36,360 nt of DNA, taken from a virus. How positions within the stretch are numbered: the stretch's first letter is position 1; each line of letters starts with the position of its first letter. The stretch covers positions 1-36,360 of the IMG/VR virus record IMGVR_UViG_3300020370_000017. One strand, 5' to 3'. Position numbers and translations under genes: made by a program. Shown one piece after another: positions 17,901 to 25,895 of the stretch. The notes under the pieces were generated by a model that was given only the letters and a program-made list of their open reading frames with translations, did no database searches and was not told the origin of the DNA.

Positions 17901-20900
17901 AGTTCACAGGGCAATTTTTCTTCGATTCTGTCTCTGAAGATTTATATATATATGATGGAAATGCTTATCAGCCAGTAACAACTTTAACAAAAGGTTCTCT
18001 GGTATTTGGTGGTACTTTTAACGCTTCAACAAGTAAAGTTGCAAGTGTAACAACCGCAGGTGCAGCAGCAGGTTTGACAGTTGGATCTAATGTTCCAACT
18101 CCGACAACTAGTACGGATGGTTTATATTTAGTGGTTGAAGCTTCTGGTACTCCAAGTGCGCCGGCTCCAGTAGTTGCTCTTGCTCCACCAGATTACATTT
18201 TAGGTGTTACAAATACATCTGGAAGTTCATGGGAAGAAATTGATTTATCGCAGACCGTGGCTGGGCAGGTTGCAAGCAATATTACCTTTACACCTTTTGG
18301 TCAACTTCAAAGTACAAATGTGCAAGATGCTCTTGAAGAATTAGAAACAGAGAAGTTAGCAAAAGCTGGTGGTACTGTTACAGGTGAGGTGCTAATAGGT
18401 AACACAGGAACACTTGTTTTTGAAGGTTCTAGTACAGACGCATATCAGACTACTTTAGGAGTTGTTAACCCAACTACAGCAGATAAAACAATACTTTTAC
18501 CTAATACTTCTGGAACTTTAATAACAAATAGTGATTCTGGCACAGTAACAAGTGCAATGATTGCAGATGCCACCATTGTTAATGGTGATATAAGTACATC
18601 TGCTGCAATTGCGTTTAGTAAATTAGCTGCTTTAACTTCTGCTCAAATTCTTGTTGGTAATGGATCAAATGTAGCCACATCAGTTGCAGTTACAGGGGAT
18701 ATAGCAATATCAAATGCAGGTGTAGTTTCAATTACGGCTAATTCGATTGTTGATGGTGATATATCTGGATCGGCTGCAATTTCTGGATCAAAAATTGTTC
18801 AAGGAACTACTTCTGTTCTAGGTGTTCTTCAACTAACAGACGCAGCAGATAGCACAAGTACTACTACGGCTGCTACTCCTGCTGCTGTTAAGACAGCTAA
18901 AGATGCTGCTGATGCTGCACAGGTAACTGCTGATGCGGCGTTGCCGAAAGCTGGTGGCACAATGACTGGCAATTTGATTCTGGATAATGCTTCGGAATTG
19001 CGTTTTACAGAAGCTGATTCAGATGGTGCGAATTACACAGCATTAAAAGCTCAGGCTCAGACTTCAGACATAACACTTACTCTTCCTGCTACAGCACCAA
19101 CTGCCAACCAAGTTCTTAAGGCTAATGCCAGCACACCTACCACTCTTGAATGGGCAACTGATACAACCAATACTGCTGCTGCTGATCTAACAGGTTCTAC
19201 TCTTGCTAGTGGCGTTACTGCCAGTTCTTTGACTTCGGTTGGGACTCTTTCTTCTCTAACTGTTAGTGGAACAATTACTGGAGATGTAACTGGAGACTTA
19301 ACTGGTAACGCAGATACAGCAACAATACTTGCTACGGCAAGAACAATAGGAGGAGTTAGTTTTAATGGTTCAGCAAATATAGATTTACCAGGCGTTAATA
19401 CTGCTGGCAACCAAAACACCACAGGAAATGCAGCAACAGCAACAAAGTTTGCTTCTGCGGTGACAATTGGTGGTGTGAGTTTTGATGGTTCAGCAAATAT
19501 TGATCTTGCAGGTGTTAATAGTGCTGGTAATCAAGACACTTCTGGAACAGCAGCACTTGCAACTCAGTTCACAGTCACAGCTAATAATTCTACAGATGAG
19601 ACTGTTTACCCTTTATTTGTTGACGGAGCAACAGGATCACAAGGAGCAGAAACAGATACAGGTTTAAGTTATAACCCTTCTTCTGGAGCCTTAACTGCAA
19701 CATCATTTGTAGGTGCATTAACAGGCAACGCTTCAACAGCAACAATCCTTGCCACAGCTAGAGATATTAACGGTGTTAGCTTTAATGGTTCTGCTGATAT
19801 AACAATTACTGCTGCTGCTGGGACTTTAACTGGTGCAACATTGGCTAGTGGGGTAACAGCTAGTTCATTAACTTCAGTTGGAACACTTACAGGTTTAACA
19901 AGTAGTGGTGATATTAATCTGAACGCTCAAGCAGACCTTCGGTTTAAGGATGCTGATAGCTCTCACTATGTCGCTCTTCAATCTCCTGCTTCTATTGCAA
20001 GTAGTTTTACTCTTACTCTCCCTTCGGCTGACGCTGCTGTTTCTGGCTATGTCTTAGCTAGTGATGGAGCAGGGACGTTATCGTGGGTTGATCCTGGTTC
20101 AACATCATCACCAACATTTACAGGAGATGTAAGTCTTACTAATGATGGTGCTTTAGTTGGCTTCTCAAATCTAAATGCAACTTATACAGGTAACGCAAAA
20201 ACATTAACGGTCACAGTTGCAACCAAGACTGGAGCGCATAGATATAACGGTTCTGGTTCTAGTTCTGGATACAAAATTGATGGTAAAGAATCTCCTTTCT
20301 TAACTCTTACACCAGGACGTACATATAAGTTTGATCAGGCTGATAGTTCTAACACAGGTCATCCTCTTCGTTTTTATTTAGAAGCAGATAAGACAACTGC
20401 TTACACCACAGGAGTTACTACTAGCGGAACTGCTGGTTCTTCTGGAGCTTATACACAAATAGCTGTTTCAGATACAACTCCTTCTGTTCTTCATTATCAA
20501 TGTTCTGCTCATTCCTTAATGGGAAATAGCGTTCAAACAAATAGTAATGCAGGAGTTGCTTCACTTGAAGTTAAGGCAGAGACATCAGACACAAGTTGTT
20601 TCCCTCTTTTTGTAAATGAAGCTACTGGTCTTTTAGCTCCAAAGGCAAACAACAGTCTTTTTTATAATTCATCAACTGGACAATTAAATGCAACTATTTT
20701 TTCTGGAACTTCTGCCTCTCTTACAAGTTTGGCACTTACTGGTAATGCCACAATTGGTGGCAATGCAACCATTACTGGAAATTTGGTTGTAAATGGAACC
20801 ACTACAACGGTTTCAAGTACCACAGTTGAAGTAGCTGACAAAAATATAGAACTTGGCAAAGTTTCGAGTCCTGATGATACAACCGCAGACGGAGGAGGTT

Positions 20901-22624
20901 TAACTCTTAAAGGTGCAACAGATAAGACATGGAATTGGGTTAATTCAACTGATGCTTGGACATCTTCCGAACATATTCAAGTTGCTAGTGGTAAGACATT
21001 TATTGGAGATGGCTCAACCTTAACTGCTTTAAATGCTTCAAACTTAAGCTCTGGAACTGTCAATGTCGCAAGACTTGGATCAGGAAGTTCTGTTACTACC
21101 AAGTTCCTAAGAGGAGACAATACATGGCAAACAATTTCTGCTACACCCGAAGGAACAGCAATACTTTCAACAGGCGAATCAGGTGGTACTAAGTTCCTAA
21201 GAGAAGACGGTGATGGAACGTGTTCTTGGCAGGCTGTTCCTGCGGCTGCTGCTGGTACGTTAACTGGCTCAACGCTTGCAAGTGGAGTAACAGCTAGTTC
21301 TCTGACTTCTCTTGGAACATTAACTGGCTTGACTGTTGCTGGAGATATGACATTAGATAACGGAACAAATGCTGGTAAAGATATATCGTGGGACGAGTCT
21401 GCTAATTCTCTAATATTTGAAAACGAAGTCAAAGCTCAGTTTGGCAATAGTACTCTTTTTCATAACAGCATCGATTTATATATTCAAAACGCAGTAGGAG
21501 ATATAAGATTTGAGCCTAAATCAGGTGAGCCTGGCCTTTGGCTGCATCGTGATGGTTCCGTCGAACTTTACGATGGGAACGCTGCTGGGGTGGCTGTTAA
21601 GAAATTTGAGACTACTGCAACAGGTGTAACAATAACAGGAACCTTAGTTGCTGATGGTTTAACTGTTGATGGTGATGTCACTCTGACAGGTGCAGCCGCA
21701 AATATCGTTTTTGATAAGTCAGAAGACGCTCTTGAATTTGCCGATAATTCTAGTGCTTTATTTGGAACTGGTGGTGACTTAACTGTTGCACATTATTCTT
21801 CTGGCAATCTTTCACGAATACATAATTCTGGTGCTGGTGGGTTAGATATTAAATCAACAAGCGGAGCAATAAGATTTAAGAGCGAGTCTGGTGGATCAGA
21901 ACAAACAGGAGCCACTTATACTCCTGCGGCTGGTTGGTCATTTGGACATGCAGGAGGAGAAAAACTTGCTACTAGTTCAACTGGAGTAACAATTACAGGA
22001 ACAGCTACAGCTACTACGTTTAGCGGATCAGGTGCTTCTTTAACAACATTAAATGCGTCAAACATTTCTAGTGGAACAATTGCAGCAGCTAGAGTTCCAA
22101 CACTCAACCAAGACACAACAGGATCTGCTGCAACATTAACAACAGCAAGAAATATTAATGGAACAAGCTTTGACGGCTCTGCAAATATAACGGTCACGGC
22201 TGCTGCTGGCACGTTAACTGGTGGAACTCTTGCCAGTGGAGTAACAGCTTCAAGCCTCACATCAGTTGGAACATTAACTGGGTTGACTGTTAGTGGAAAT
22301 ATTTCAATGACAGGAACAGGAGCAATTGATGTTGCTGCTGGAACAACAGCTCAAAGGCCTGGTTCTCCCTCAACTGGATTATTCAGATACAACACAACAG
22401 AGGGAGAGTTTGAAGGTTATGGAGCTAATGGTTGGGGTGCAATCGGAGGTGGTGGTGGTGGAGCAGTTGCAGGTGGACTTTATGAGTATTTAAGGAATCA
22501 AACTTCTAGTAGTAATTACAGTATTACAGCTAATTCTCAGGCTGATTCTTTTGGAACATTAACTGTTGCTTCTGGAACTTATATTGCAGTGCCATCTACT
22601 GCTAAATGGGTTGCTCACGGTTAA
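14942..22624 (+). CDS. Giant tail fibre protein (2560 aa)
   Basis: The largest gene in the window. Residues 1-60 (MADLQISQLPQLAEADLAAG...ETKRITAKALVE) form an attachment module seen in many phage fibres. Residues about 66-774 are a five-residue-period repeat domain. Residues about 775-1350 contain fibre modules such as GQVASNITFTPFGQLQSTNV and LPKAGGTMTGNL. Four copies of TLASGVTASSLTS(V/L)GTL occur near 19192, 19832, 21266 and 22220. A cupredoxin-like domain lies at about 1743-1870. Residues about 1950-2020 (VNGTTTTVSSTTVEVADKNI, LTLKGATDKTWNWVNSTDAW) match T4-like cyanophage fibres. The end (GTYIAVPSTAKWVAHG) looks natural rather than truncated. The role is host binding. Its stop codon overlaps that of the convergent minus-strand gene. 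Confidence 0.9.
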   Translation: MADLQISQLPQLAEADLAAGDELAVVDGSASETKRITAKALVEKGVALIDAGSIPGSALAALGANTVVTASITDLNVTASKIANATITATQIANATITGAKLVNDTITATQIAANAIGASELADDAVDTAAILDAAVTNDKIANATIAYAKLNLSDGDIPGAKLTNDSVTATQIAANAVGASELADDAVDTNAIANLAVTSGKLATNSVTASKITDGVITGAKLVNDTITATQIAANAITASELADDAVDTNAILDDAVTAAKLAAGAVDTTALGAAAVTGAKIASTTITAANIAAGTITATELAADSVGASEIAANAVGASELADDAVDTAAIVNAAVTNAKIADATITYAKLNLSDGDIPAAKIAAGAIGNTQIAANAVGATELANDAVDTAAIQNLAVTGAKIAASTITGAKIAATTIEAGNIAANTITASEIAANAIGASELADNAVDTAAIVDAAITNDKIANTTIAYAKLNLSNGDIAGAKIADNSLTATQIAANAIGSSELADNAVDTSAIADDAVTGAKIAAATIEGANIATGTITATQLAADSVGASEIAANAVGASELADDAVDTAAIANLAITGAKIANATVTAAKLSLSAGDIDGTKIANDSITATQIAANAITASELADDAVDTAAIANNAVTAAKIAANAVGASELADDAVDTAAIADGAVTAAKISGTLNTATIADNAITTAKIADDAVTSAKLGANAVDAAALANTAVGTAAIADAAVTAAKIGTGAVTNAKLGADAVTAAKITDGTITAAKLATANIDRSLNVASGNLGINNVISAGTSAGITYNAQGLITATTALVASDLPVATATAVGSVSVPTAGGLTVSGAGALSIAATTTGATATKVTFNSFGQITGTATLGASDLPVATASAVGAVSVPTGGPLSIDSNGAITVSDSGVTAGVGTKLTVDAKGRVTNLASLSDSDLPNHSAALITSGSIPTARIANDAITGVKLANASTTLFGSVAQTGFPTSEFTGQFFFDSVSEDLYIYDGNAYQPVTTLTKGSLVFGGTFNASTSKVASVTTAGAAAGLTVGSNVPTPTTSTDGLYLVVEASGTPSAPAPVVALAPPDYILGVTNTSGSSWEEIDLSQTVAGQVASNITFTPFGQLQSTNVQDALEELETEKLAKAGGTVTGEVLIGNTGTLVFEGSSTDAYQTTLGVVNPTTADKTILLPNTSGTLITNSDSGTVTSAMIADATIVNGDISTSAAIAFSKLAALTSAQILVGNGSNVATSVAVTGDIAISNAGVVSITANSIVDGDISGSAAISGSKIVQGTTSVLGVLQLTDAADSTSTTTAATPAAVKTAKDAADAAQVTADAALPKAGGTMTGNLILDNASELRFTEADSDGANYTALKAQAQTSDITLTLPATAPTANQVLKANASTPTTLEWATDTTNTAAADLTGSTLASGVTASSLTSVGTLSSLTVSGTITGDVTGDLTGNADTATILATARTIGGVSFNGSANIDLPGVNTAGNQNTTGNAATATKFASAVTIGGVSFDGSANIDLAGVNSAGNQDTSGTAALATQFTVTANNSTDETVYPLFVDGATGSQGAETDTGLSYNPSSGALTATSFVGALTGNASTATILATARDINGVSFNGSADITITAAAGTLTGATLASGVTASSLTSVGTLTGLTSSGDINLNAQADLRFKDADSSHYVALQSPASIASSFTLTLPSADAAVSGYVLASDGAGTLSWVDPGSTSSPTFTGDVSLTNDGALVGFSNLNATYTGNAKTLTVTVATKTGAHRYNGSGSSSGYKIDGKESPFLTLTPGRTYKFDQADSSNTGHPLRFYLEADKTTAYTTGVTTSGTAGSSGAYTQIAVSDTTPSVLHYQCSAHSLMGNSVQTNSNAGVASLEVKAETSDTSCFPLFVNEATGLLAPKANNSLFYNSSTGQLNATIFSGTSASLTSLALTGNATIGGNATITGNLVVNGTTTTVSSTTVEVADKNIELGKVSSPDDTTADGGGLTLKGATDKTWNWVNSTDAWTSSEHIQVASGKTFIGDGSTLTALNASNLSSGTVNVARLGSGSSVTTKFLRGDNTWQTISATPEGTAILSTGESGGTKFLREDGDGTCSWQAVPAAAAGTLTGSTLASGVTASSLTSLGTLTGLTVAGDMTLDNGTNAGKDISWDESANSLIFENEVKAQFGNSTLFHNSIDLYIQNAVGDIRFEPKSGEPGLWLHRDGSVELYDGNAAGVAVKKFETTATGVTITGTLVADGLTVDGDVTLTGAAANIVFDKSEDALEFADNSSALFGTGGDLTVAHYSSGNLSRIHNSGAGGLDIKSTSGAIRFKSESGGSEQTGATYTPAAGWSFGHAGGEKLATSSTGVTITGTATATTFSGSGASLTTLNASNISSGTIAAARVPTLNQDTTGSAATLTTARNINGTSFDGSANITVTAAAGTLTGGTLASGVTASSLTSVGTLTGLTVSGNISMTGTGAIDVAAGTTAQRPGSPSTGLFRYNTTEGEFEGYGANGWGAIGGGGGGAVAGGLYEYLRNQTSSSNYSITANSQADSFGTLTVASGTYIAVPSTAKWVAHG
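15137..17262 (+). repeat. Pentad (five-residue) repeat array inside the giant fibre gene
   Basis: About 140 tandem units of 15 bp encode a protein in which every fifth residue is Ile, Leu or Val. The intervening positions are mostly Ala, Asp, Asn, Thr and Ser, for example AVTAAKIAANAVGASELADD. Ten copies of a longer unit, close to GASELADDAVDTAAI, recur through the array. A spacer resembling AKLNLSDGDI interrupts it near 15390, 15995, 16360 and 16727. The spacing resembles pentapeptide-repeat or other beta-helical folds; the fold is inferred. Confidence 0.85.
20170..20556 (+). other. Cupredoxin-like domain within the giant fibre
   Basis: Residues about 1743-1870 of the fibre contain a compact, aromatic and His-containing segment unlike the low-complexity neighbours. 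It reads KTGAHRYNGSG, then FLTLTPGRTYKFDQADSS, GHPLRFYLEAD and VLHYQCSAHSLMGNSV. His1807, Cys1854, His1857 and Met1860 are arranged like the H...C-x2-H-x2-M ligand set of blue or red copper proteins. The strand pattern (TPGRTYKFD, HPLRFYL, LHYQCSAH) also fits a plastocyanin-type barrel. Similar segments occur in some cyanophage fibres as far as I recall. Copper binding is inferred from motif only. Confidence 0.65.
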
Positions 22625-23100
22625 ACATTCGCCATTACTTGATCCCATTTTTGAGTTGCTTCGTTCCATTGATACATCTTGCTACCTCCTTTGTTAATTG
22701 AATCACTAGGTTCTTCTACAGGAGGTTTAAAACCGCAAATAGTTTCATCCCATGTCCAAGAACCAAAGCCTACTTTTGCCCATTGATCTTTTATCTCATT
22801 TTGTTTAGCTGTTTTTTCTGCGTCTGTTAAATCTCTTGTGTACCAAACTTGTTTAGCTTTATTTGTACTGCTGTCATAAATATAATCATAAGACTCTCCA
22901 GTAAATGAACTAGTTGTGGTGTCAAACTTTTTATACGGTTGAAAAGAAATATCTGGTGGAGCTGTCATTTCCATTTCGACATAGCCTGATGGAGGATTTG
23001 TAAAATCATGGTCAGGCAAGTTAGCAGCTAAAGCGTTTTTGCCTTCAGGTAAGCCAATAAGCTTGTTATCTGAATCAATTTTTATGTAAAAATCAGCCAT
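22621..23100 (-). CDS. Tail-fibre-associated or fibre-assembly-like protein
   Basis: A 159-residue protein from ATG 23100 (MADFYIKIDSDNKLIGLPEG). A longer reading from 23157 would overlap the adhesin gene and adds an unlikely N-terminus. The C-terminal part is WDETICGFKPPVEEP followed by MYQWNEATQKWDQV. That 'Y-x-W-[ND]-E-x(4)-W' ending is common in short cyanophage proteins and tail fibre assembly proteins encoded beside adhesins. It lies 2 nt downstream of the glycine-rich adhesin, so a chaperone or companion role is plausible. Its stop overlaps the stop of the giant fibre gene within TTAA. Confidence 0.62.
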   Translation of the reverse strand: MADFYIKIDSDNKLIGLPEGKNALAANLPDHDFTNPPSGYVEMEMTAPPDISFQPYKKFDTTTSSFTGESYDYIYDSSTNKAKQVWYTRDLTDAEKTAKQNEIKDQWAKVGFGSWTWDETICGFKPPVEEPSDSINKGGSKMYQWNEATQKWDQVMANV

Positions 23101-23102
23101 AG

Positions 23103-23939
23103 TTAAGGTGTCATGTCTGCTGTGTTTTGTGAAGGATAAGAACGTCCAGCCCCCCAAATAATTCTAACTGAGCCATCTCCTCCTTTTAATGTTCCACCGC
23201 CACTGTATTGATGCCAAGAACCGTTTCCACCTCCTCCAAAATTCCCACCAAACCCAGAGGGTTGTGTGCCTGCACTACCAGAACCATCACCTCCATCTTG
23301 ACCACCTGAACCAGCGTCACCTCCCTCTCTGCCACTACTACCACCAGCTCCATTGCTACCTTCTCCTAAAATTCCTACACCACCACCTGCTCCAGATGTG
23401 CCATTAGTAAAATGTTGACCTGCTGCACCTCCACCTCCTCCACCACTGCCAGATTGCCCATTATATCCTCCACCATTCCCTTGGTATCCGCCAGCACCTT
23501 GTCCACCTGAAAACCAACTTTGACCTGCTGTATTTCCTCCTTGTCCACCTCCATCACCTGTAAAACCACCACCTCCATTTCCTACACCGCTTCCTACTTG
23601 TTGGCCTCCTTCTCCTTCTACTAATACCGTGCTACTTCTTTTTATATTTGAGTCTCCTCCTGCTCCTCCTCCCGACCAAGGGCCACCGCCTGAACCAGGG
23701 CTGCCTACATAAACCGTAAGAGTTTCTCCTGGCGAAGTACCAAATTGTGCATAACCTAAGCCACCTCCACAAGCAACTCCATTGCTATAGCCACCTCCTC
23801 CTGCCCCTGCCCCAATAGCAACAGCAGAAACACTTGTGACTCCATCTGGCACAGTAAAATTAGTTGTACCAGCAGTAAAAACTTGTTGTCCTACTGGCGG
23901 TTTTCCAATCTGACCTACTAATTGTTGATGAATTGGCAT
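23103..23939 (-). CDS. Glycine-rich tail fibre tip adhesin
   Basis: A 278-residue protein. The N-terminal 60 residues (MPIHQQLVGQIGKPPVGQQV, FTAGTTNFTVPDGVTSVSAV) form a structured, strand-rich attachment region. Residues about 70-260 are dominated by polyglycine stretches (GGGGYSNG, GGGGGGAAGQH, GGNFGGGGNGSW) separated by aromatic, polar and charged loops. This is the design of glycine-rich receptor-binding adhesins of T-even-like phages. The end, GGDGSVRIIWGAGRSYPSQN, is a cyanophage adhesin signature that I recognise. It likely binds the host surface. It belongs to a minus-strand group opposed to the giant fibre. Confidence 0.82.
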   Translation of the reverse strand: MPIHQQLVGQIGKPPVGQQVFTAGTTNFTVPDGVTSVSAVAIGAGAGGGGYSNGVACGGGLGYAQFGTSPGETLTVYVGSPGSGGGPWSGGGAGGDSNIKRSSTVLVEGEGGQQVGSGVGNGGGGFTGDGGGQGGNTAGQSWFSGGQGAGGYQGNGGGYNGQSGSGGGGGGAAGQHFTNGTSGAGGGVGILGEGSNGAGGSSGREGGDAGSGGQDGGDGSGSAGTQPSGFGGNFGGGGNGSWHQYSGGGTLKGGDGSVRIIWGAGRSYPSQNTADMTP

Positions 23940-23962
23940 TGCTTTAAATTAGATAGTGATAG

Positions 23963-24352
23963 TTATGAAATACCAGCCCCAGTTATATATCCAGCATTTG
24001 AGGCTGTAAATAATATAGTGCTAAGGCTACGAGGTGCCGCAGTTTTATTTCCTGTTCCTCCATCAGCAGCGTTATAAAGAGTAAAACTACTTCCTTGAGT
24101 AATTGTTATGTTGCTACCACTATTATTTACAATACTGACGCAATGACCAGCACTGAAAACTCCGTTCGGCACTGTGACATTAGCGGTTGTTAAAATGTGC
24201 TTACTGTTGTCGGAAGCAATAAGTGTATAAGCTGACGACTTAGAATTTTGTGGAATATTTCTAAGTTCAGCAAGATCAGAAAGAGCTATAGTTGCATCTG
24301 ATCCTGAATTATCCCAGATTAAAGAATCTGCCTTTATTGAACCGTAGGCCAT
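23963..24352 (-). CDS. Short fibre-like tail protein
   Basis: A 129-residue protein beginning MAYGSIKADSLIWDNSGSDA, the opening of many cyanophage fibre proteins (MAYG-x-I-K). A second part, YTLIASDNSKHILTTANVTV and GHCVSIVNNSGSNITITQGS, is a small beta-sandwich or beta-helix segment that often ends phage fibres. It sits just upstream of the adhesin gene in the same direction, so it probably supplies another tip subunit. A bidirectional hairpin terminator separates it from the oxygenase genes upstream. Confidence 0.68.
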   Translation of the reverse strand: MAYGSIKADSLIWDNSGSDATIALSDLAELRNIPQNSKSSAYTLIASDNSKHILTTANVTVPNGVFSAGHCVSIVNNSGSNITITQGSSFTLYNAADGGTGNKTAAPRSLSTILFTASNAGYITGAGIS

Positions 24353-24378
24353 TAGGAGTAATAGCAGAAAAAACTATT

Positions 24379-24405
24379 GTCATAATAGCTTATGACTTTT
24401 TTTTT
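24379..24405. terminator. Bidirectional rho-independent terminator
   Basis: On the plus strand GTCATAA TAGC TTATGAC (24379-24396), a perfect 7-bp stem, is followed by nine Ts (24397-24405). On the minus strand the same stem is followed by AATAG then six Ts. It would stop plus-strand readthrough coming antisense from the giant fibre. It could also partly stop the minus-strand oxygenase transcript before the fibre genes. Confidence 0.75.
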
Positions 24406-24416
24406 GTCTTTATAAC

Positions 24417-25094
24417 CTATCTTGCAAATGGAGGTGTGGCTGGAAAATGATCATCTATAAAAATATTTAAAGTTAATCGTTCTGTTTCTCCATAACCAAA
24501 TGTTTGTGCAGCATGAAATTGTTGTCCATTAAACAAAAGTAATCTGTTATATACGTTTTTTATATTTATTGTTTCATAAAAATACGATTGATTACGTTCA
24601 AAAGCTTTTATATATTCTTTTTTGTCAAAAGGTTTTCCACTGTAAAGCTTTCTTTTATAGTTTAAGTCTTCTTGATAATAATTATAAATACCATTTTTAA
24701 AATTATAAATAGATGTTCCTGTGTTTTCTTGAGGATCTTTAGAAAGATAGACTAATCCTGCAAGCTGTTTGTAATCTTTGTGTATCCATCCTGTATTTGT
24801 AGGATCAAATTGATCTTTTTTTTCTTTTACAAAAGGTTTAATTTTTTGAAAATGTAATGAAGCAACCGTATTTTCAACTTGCTCTTGCCAAAATAAACTA
24901 TTTACTTTTCTAATAACATATTGACCAAAATCATAACATCGTTGGTCGTTAATAGTTGCTAAATTATCACATCTTATTCCAGGCCATCTGCCGCCACCAT
25001 ATTCGTCTTTTACATATTCAAGAGTATTAGAAAATTCAATAATTTTTTCTGGATCGGGGAAAAAATCGTCTACAACAGTAACAGGGAAAGACAT
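24417..25094 (-). CDS. 2OG-Fe(II) oxygenase-like protein
   Basis: A 225-residue protein with the metal-binding and cosubstrate residues of 2-oxoglutarate/Fe(II) dioxygenases: His105 and Asp107 (WIHKDY), His194 (QQFHAAQ) and Arg206 (ERLTLNIF). GTSIYNF after the first strand pair is also typical. The N-terminus (FPVTVVDDFFPDPEKI) fits DUF6445-like proteins. These enzymes usually hydroxylate proteins, nucleic acids or small metabolites; the substrate is unknown. The upstream neighbour is a clear paralogue whose stop codon directly precedes this start, so the two are co-translated. Confidence 0.8.
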   Translation of the reverse strand: MSFPVTVVDDFFPDPEKIIEFSNTLEYVKDEYGGGRWPGIRCDNLATINDQRCYDFGQYVIRKVNSLFWQEQVENTVASLHFQKIKPFVKEKKDQFDPTNTGWIHKDYKQLAGLVYLSKDPQENTGTSIYNFKNGIYNYYQEDLNYKRKLYSGKPFDKKEYIKAFERNQSYFYETINIKNVYNRLLLFNGQQFHAAQTFGYGETERLTLNIFIDDHFPATPPFAR

Positions 25095-25793
25095 TTAATT
25101 AATTCTTTCTAATGGATTTATTGAATAGTTATTGTTATATTTACATTGAATATTAGACGGAAAAAGTATTAATCTTGCTACATACCTTGTTTCTTCTGTA
25201 AAAGATGTTACACCATGCCAAAGGCTAGATGGAAAAATAACAGCTCTGTTTTGTTTGTTTTGAATTTTTGCAGTTTCTTTAAAGTTATTAAAGTATTTAT
25301 TGAAAATAATTTCTCTTTCTTCTGTTATTTCTTTATCTTGATTATATGCTTGTAAAGCATTTTGAAAATCTTCTACATAAGTATGTCCTTGCAGAAAGAC
25401 ATCTTGTTTTCTTTCGTAAAAACTTGTTCCTACATTAGTTTCTTTATGGTCGCTTAAGTAAATAATTACAGTAAGATTTGCCCCGAAAACATTGTCACAG
25501 TGAATTGCTCCTTTGTTAAAAGTTTGATTTGTTGATTTAAAAGAATCAATTTTATGAAAATCTATTGTAAGATTGCAATTTGCGATGTAGTCATTAGGAG
25601 GCCAAAAAATAGATATTACTTTTTCTGTTATGTAGTTATGTAATCCTAAATCTAATTTTTCCAAGCCTAAGCTTGAAGTTACACCAGTAGCACTGGAGCG
25701 TTTTACTTCGTACTCTGTGTTTTTGGCAATATTTAAAACGTATTCAACGTCAGGGAAAAAATTATCAATAAATAAAACAGGAAAAGATTTCAT
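25095..25793 (-). CDS. 2OG-Fe(II) oxygenase-like protein (paralogue of the next gene)
   Basis: A 232-residue protein with His98 and Asp100 (GAIHCDN), His193 (SSLWHGVTS) and a distal Arg207 (VARLILF). It shares with its neighbour the opening FPVLFIDNFFPDVE, the VGTSFYERK turn and the same spacing of the catalytic parts. The pair therefore arose by duplication, although the sequences have diverged widely. It is the first gene of the minus-strand block and starts about 100 nt from the divergent block. A fibre-modifying role is only a guess from position. Confidence 0.8.
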   Translation of the reverse strand: MKSFPVLFIDNFFPDVEYVLNIAKNTEYEVKRSSATGVTSSLGLEKLDLGLHNYITEKVISIFWPPNDYIANCNLTIDFHKIDSFKSTNQTFNKGAIHCDNVFGANLTVIIYLSDHKETNVGTSFYERKQDVFLQGHTYVEDFQNALQAYNQDKEITEEREIIFNKYFNNFKETAKIQNKQNRAVIFPSSLWHGVTSFTEETRYVARLILFPSNIQCKYNNNYSINPLERIN

Positions 25794-25895
25794 AAAAAAT
25801 AAGGTGTAAAAGATAACCTAAACATAGGTTTAGTAAATAAACTATAGCTATCGTTTGCGAATTTGCTAGTATCGTAAAGCATATACACTTTATCT
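25794..25895. promoter_or_regulatory. Divergent intergenic region with inverted repeats
   Basis: This 102-bp AT-rich region separates the oxygenase pair from the plus-strand block and must hold both start signals. It contains two interleaved inverted repeats: AACCTA/TAGGTT (25815-25830) and CTAAAC/GTTTAG (25818-25833). They could be a protein-binding site. TTTGCGA at 25854 and TATACA at 25882 are 21 nt apart, too far for a standard sigma-70 promoter. No promoter is claimed with confidence. Confidence 0.35.

Noticed and set aside
19057-22260. Further minus-strand frames in the fibre gene, up to 151 codons
   Set aside because: Low-complexity readings opposite a clear coding frame, with no ribosome sites or domain motifs.
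14942-25094. A diversity-generating retroelement around the fibre genes
   Set aside because: No reverse transcriptase gene and no template/variable repeat pair with A-biased differences was seen; fibre repeats are ordinary tandem modules.
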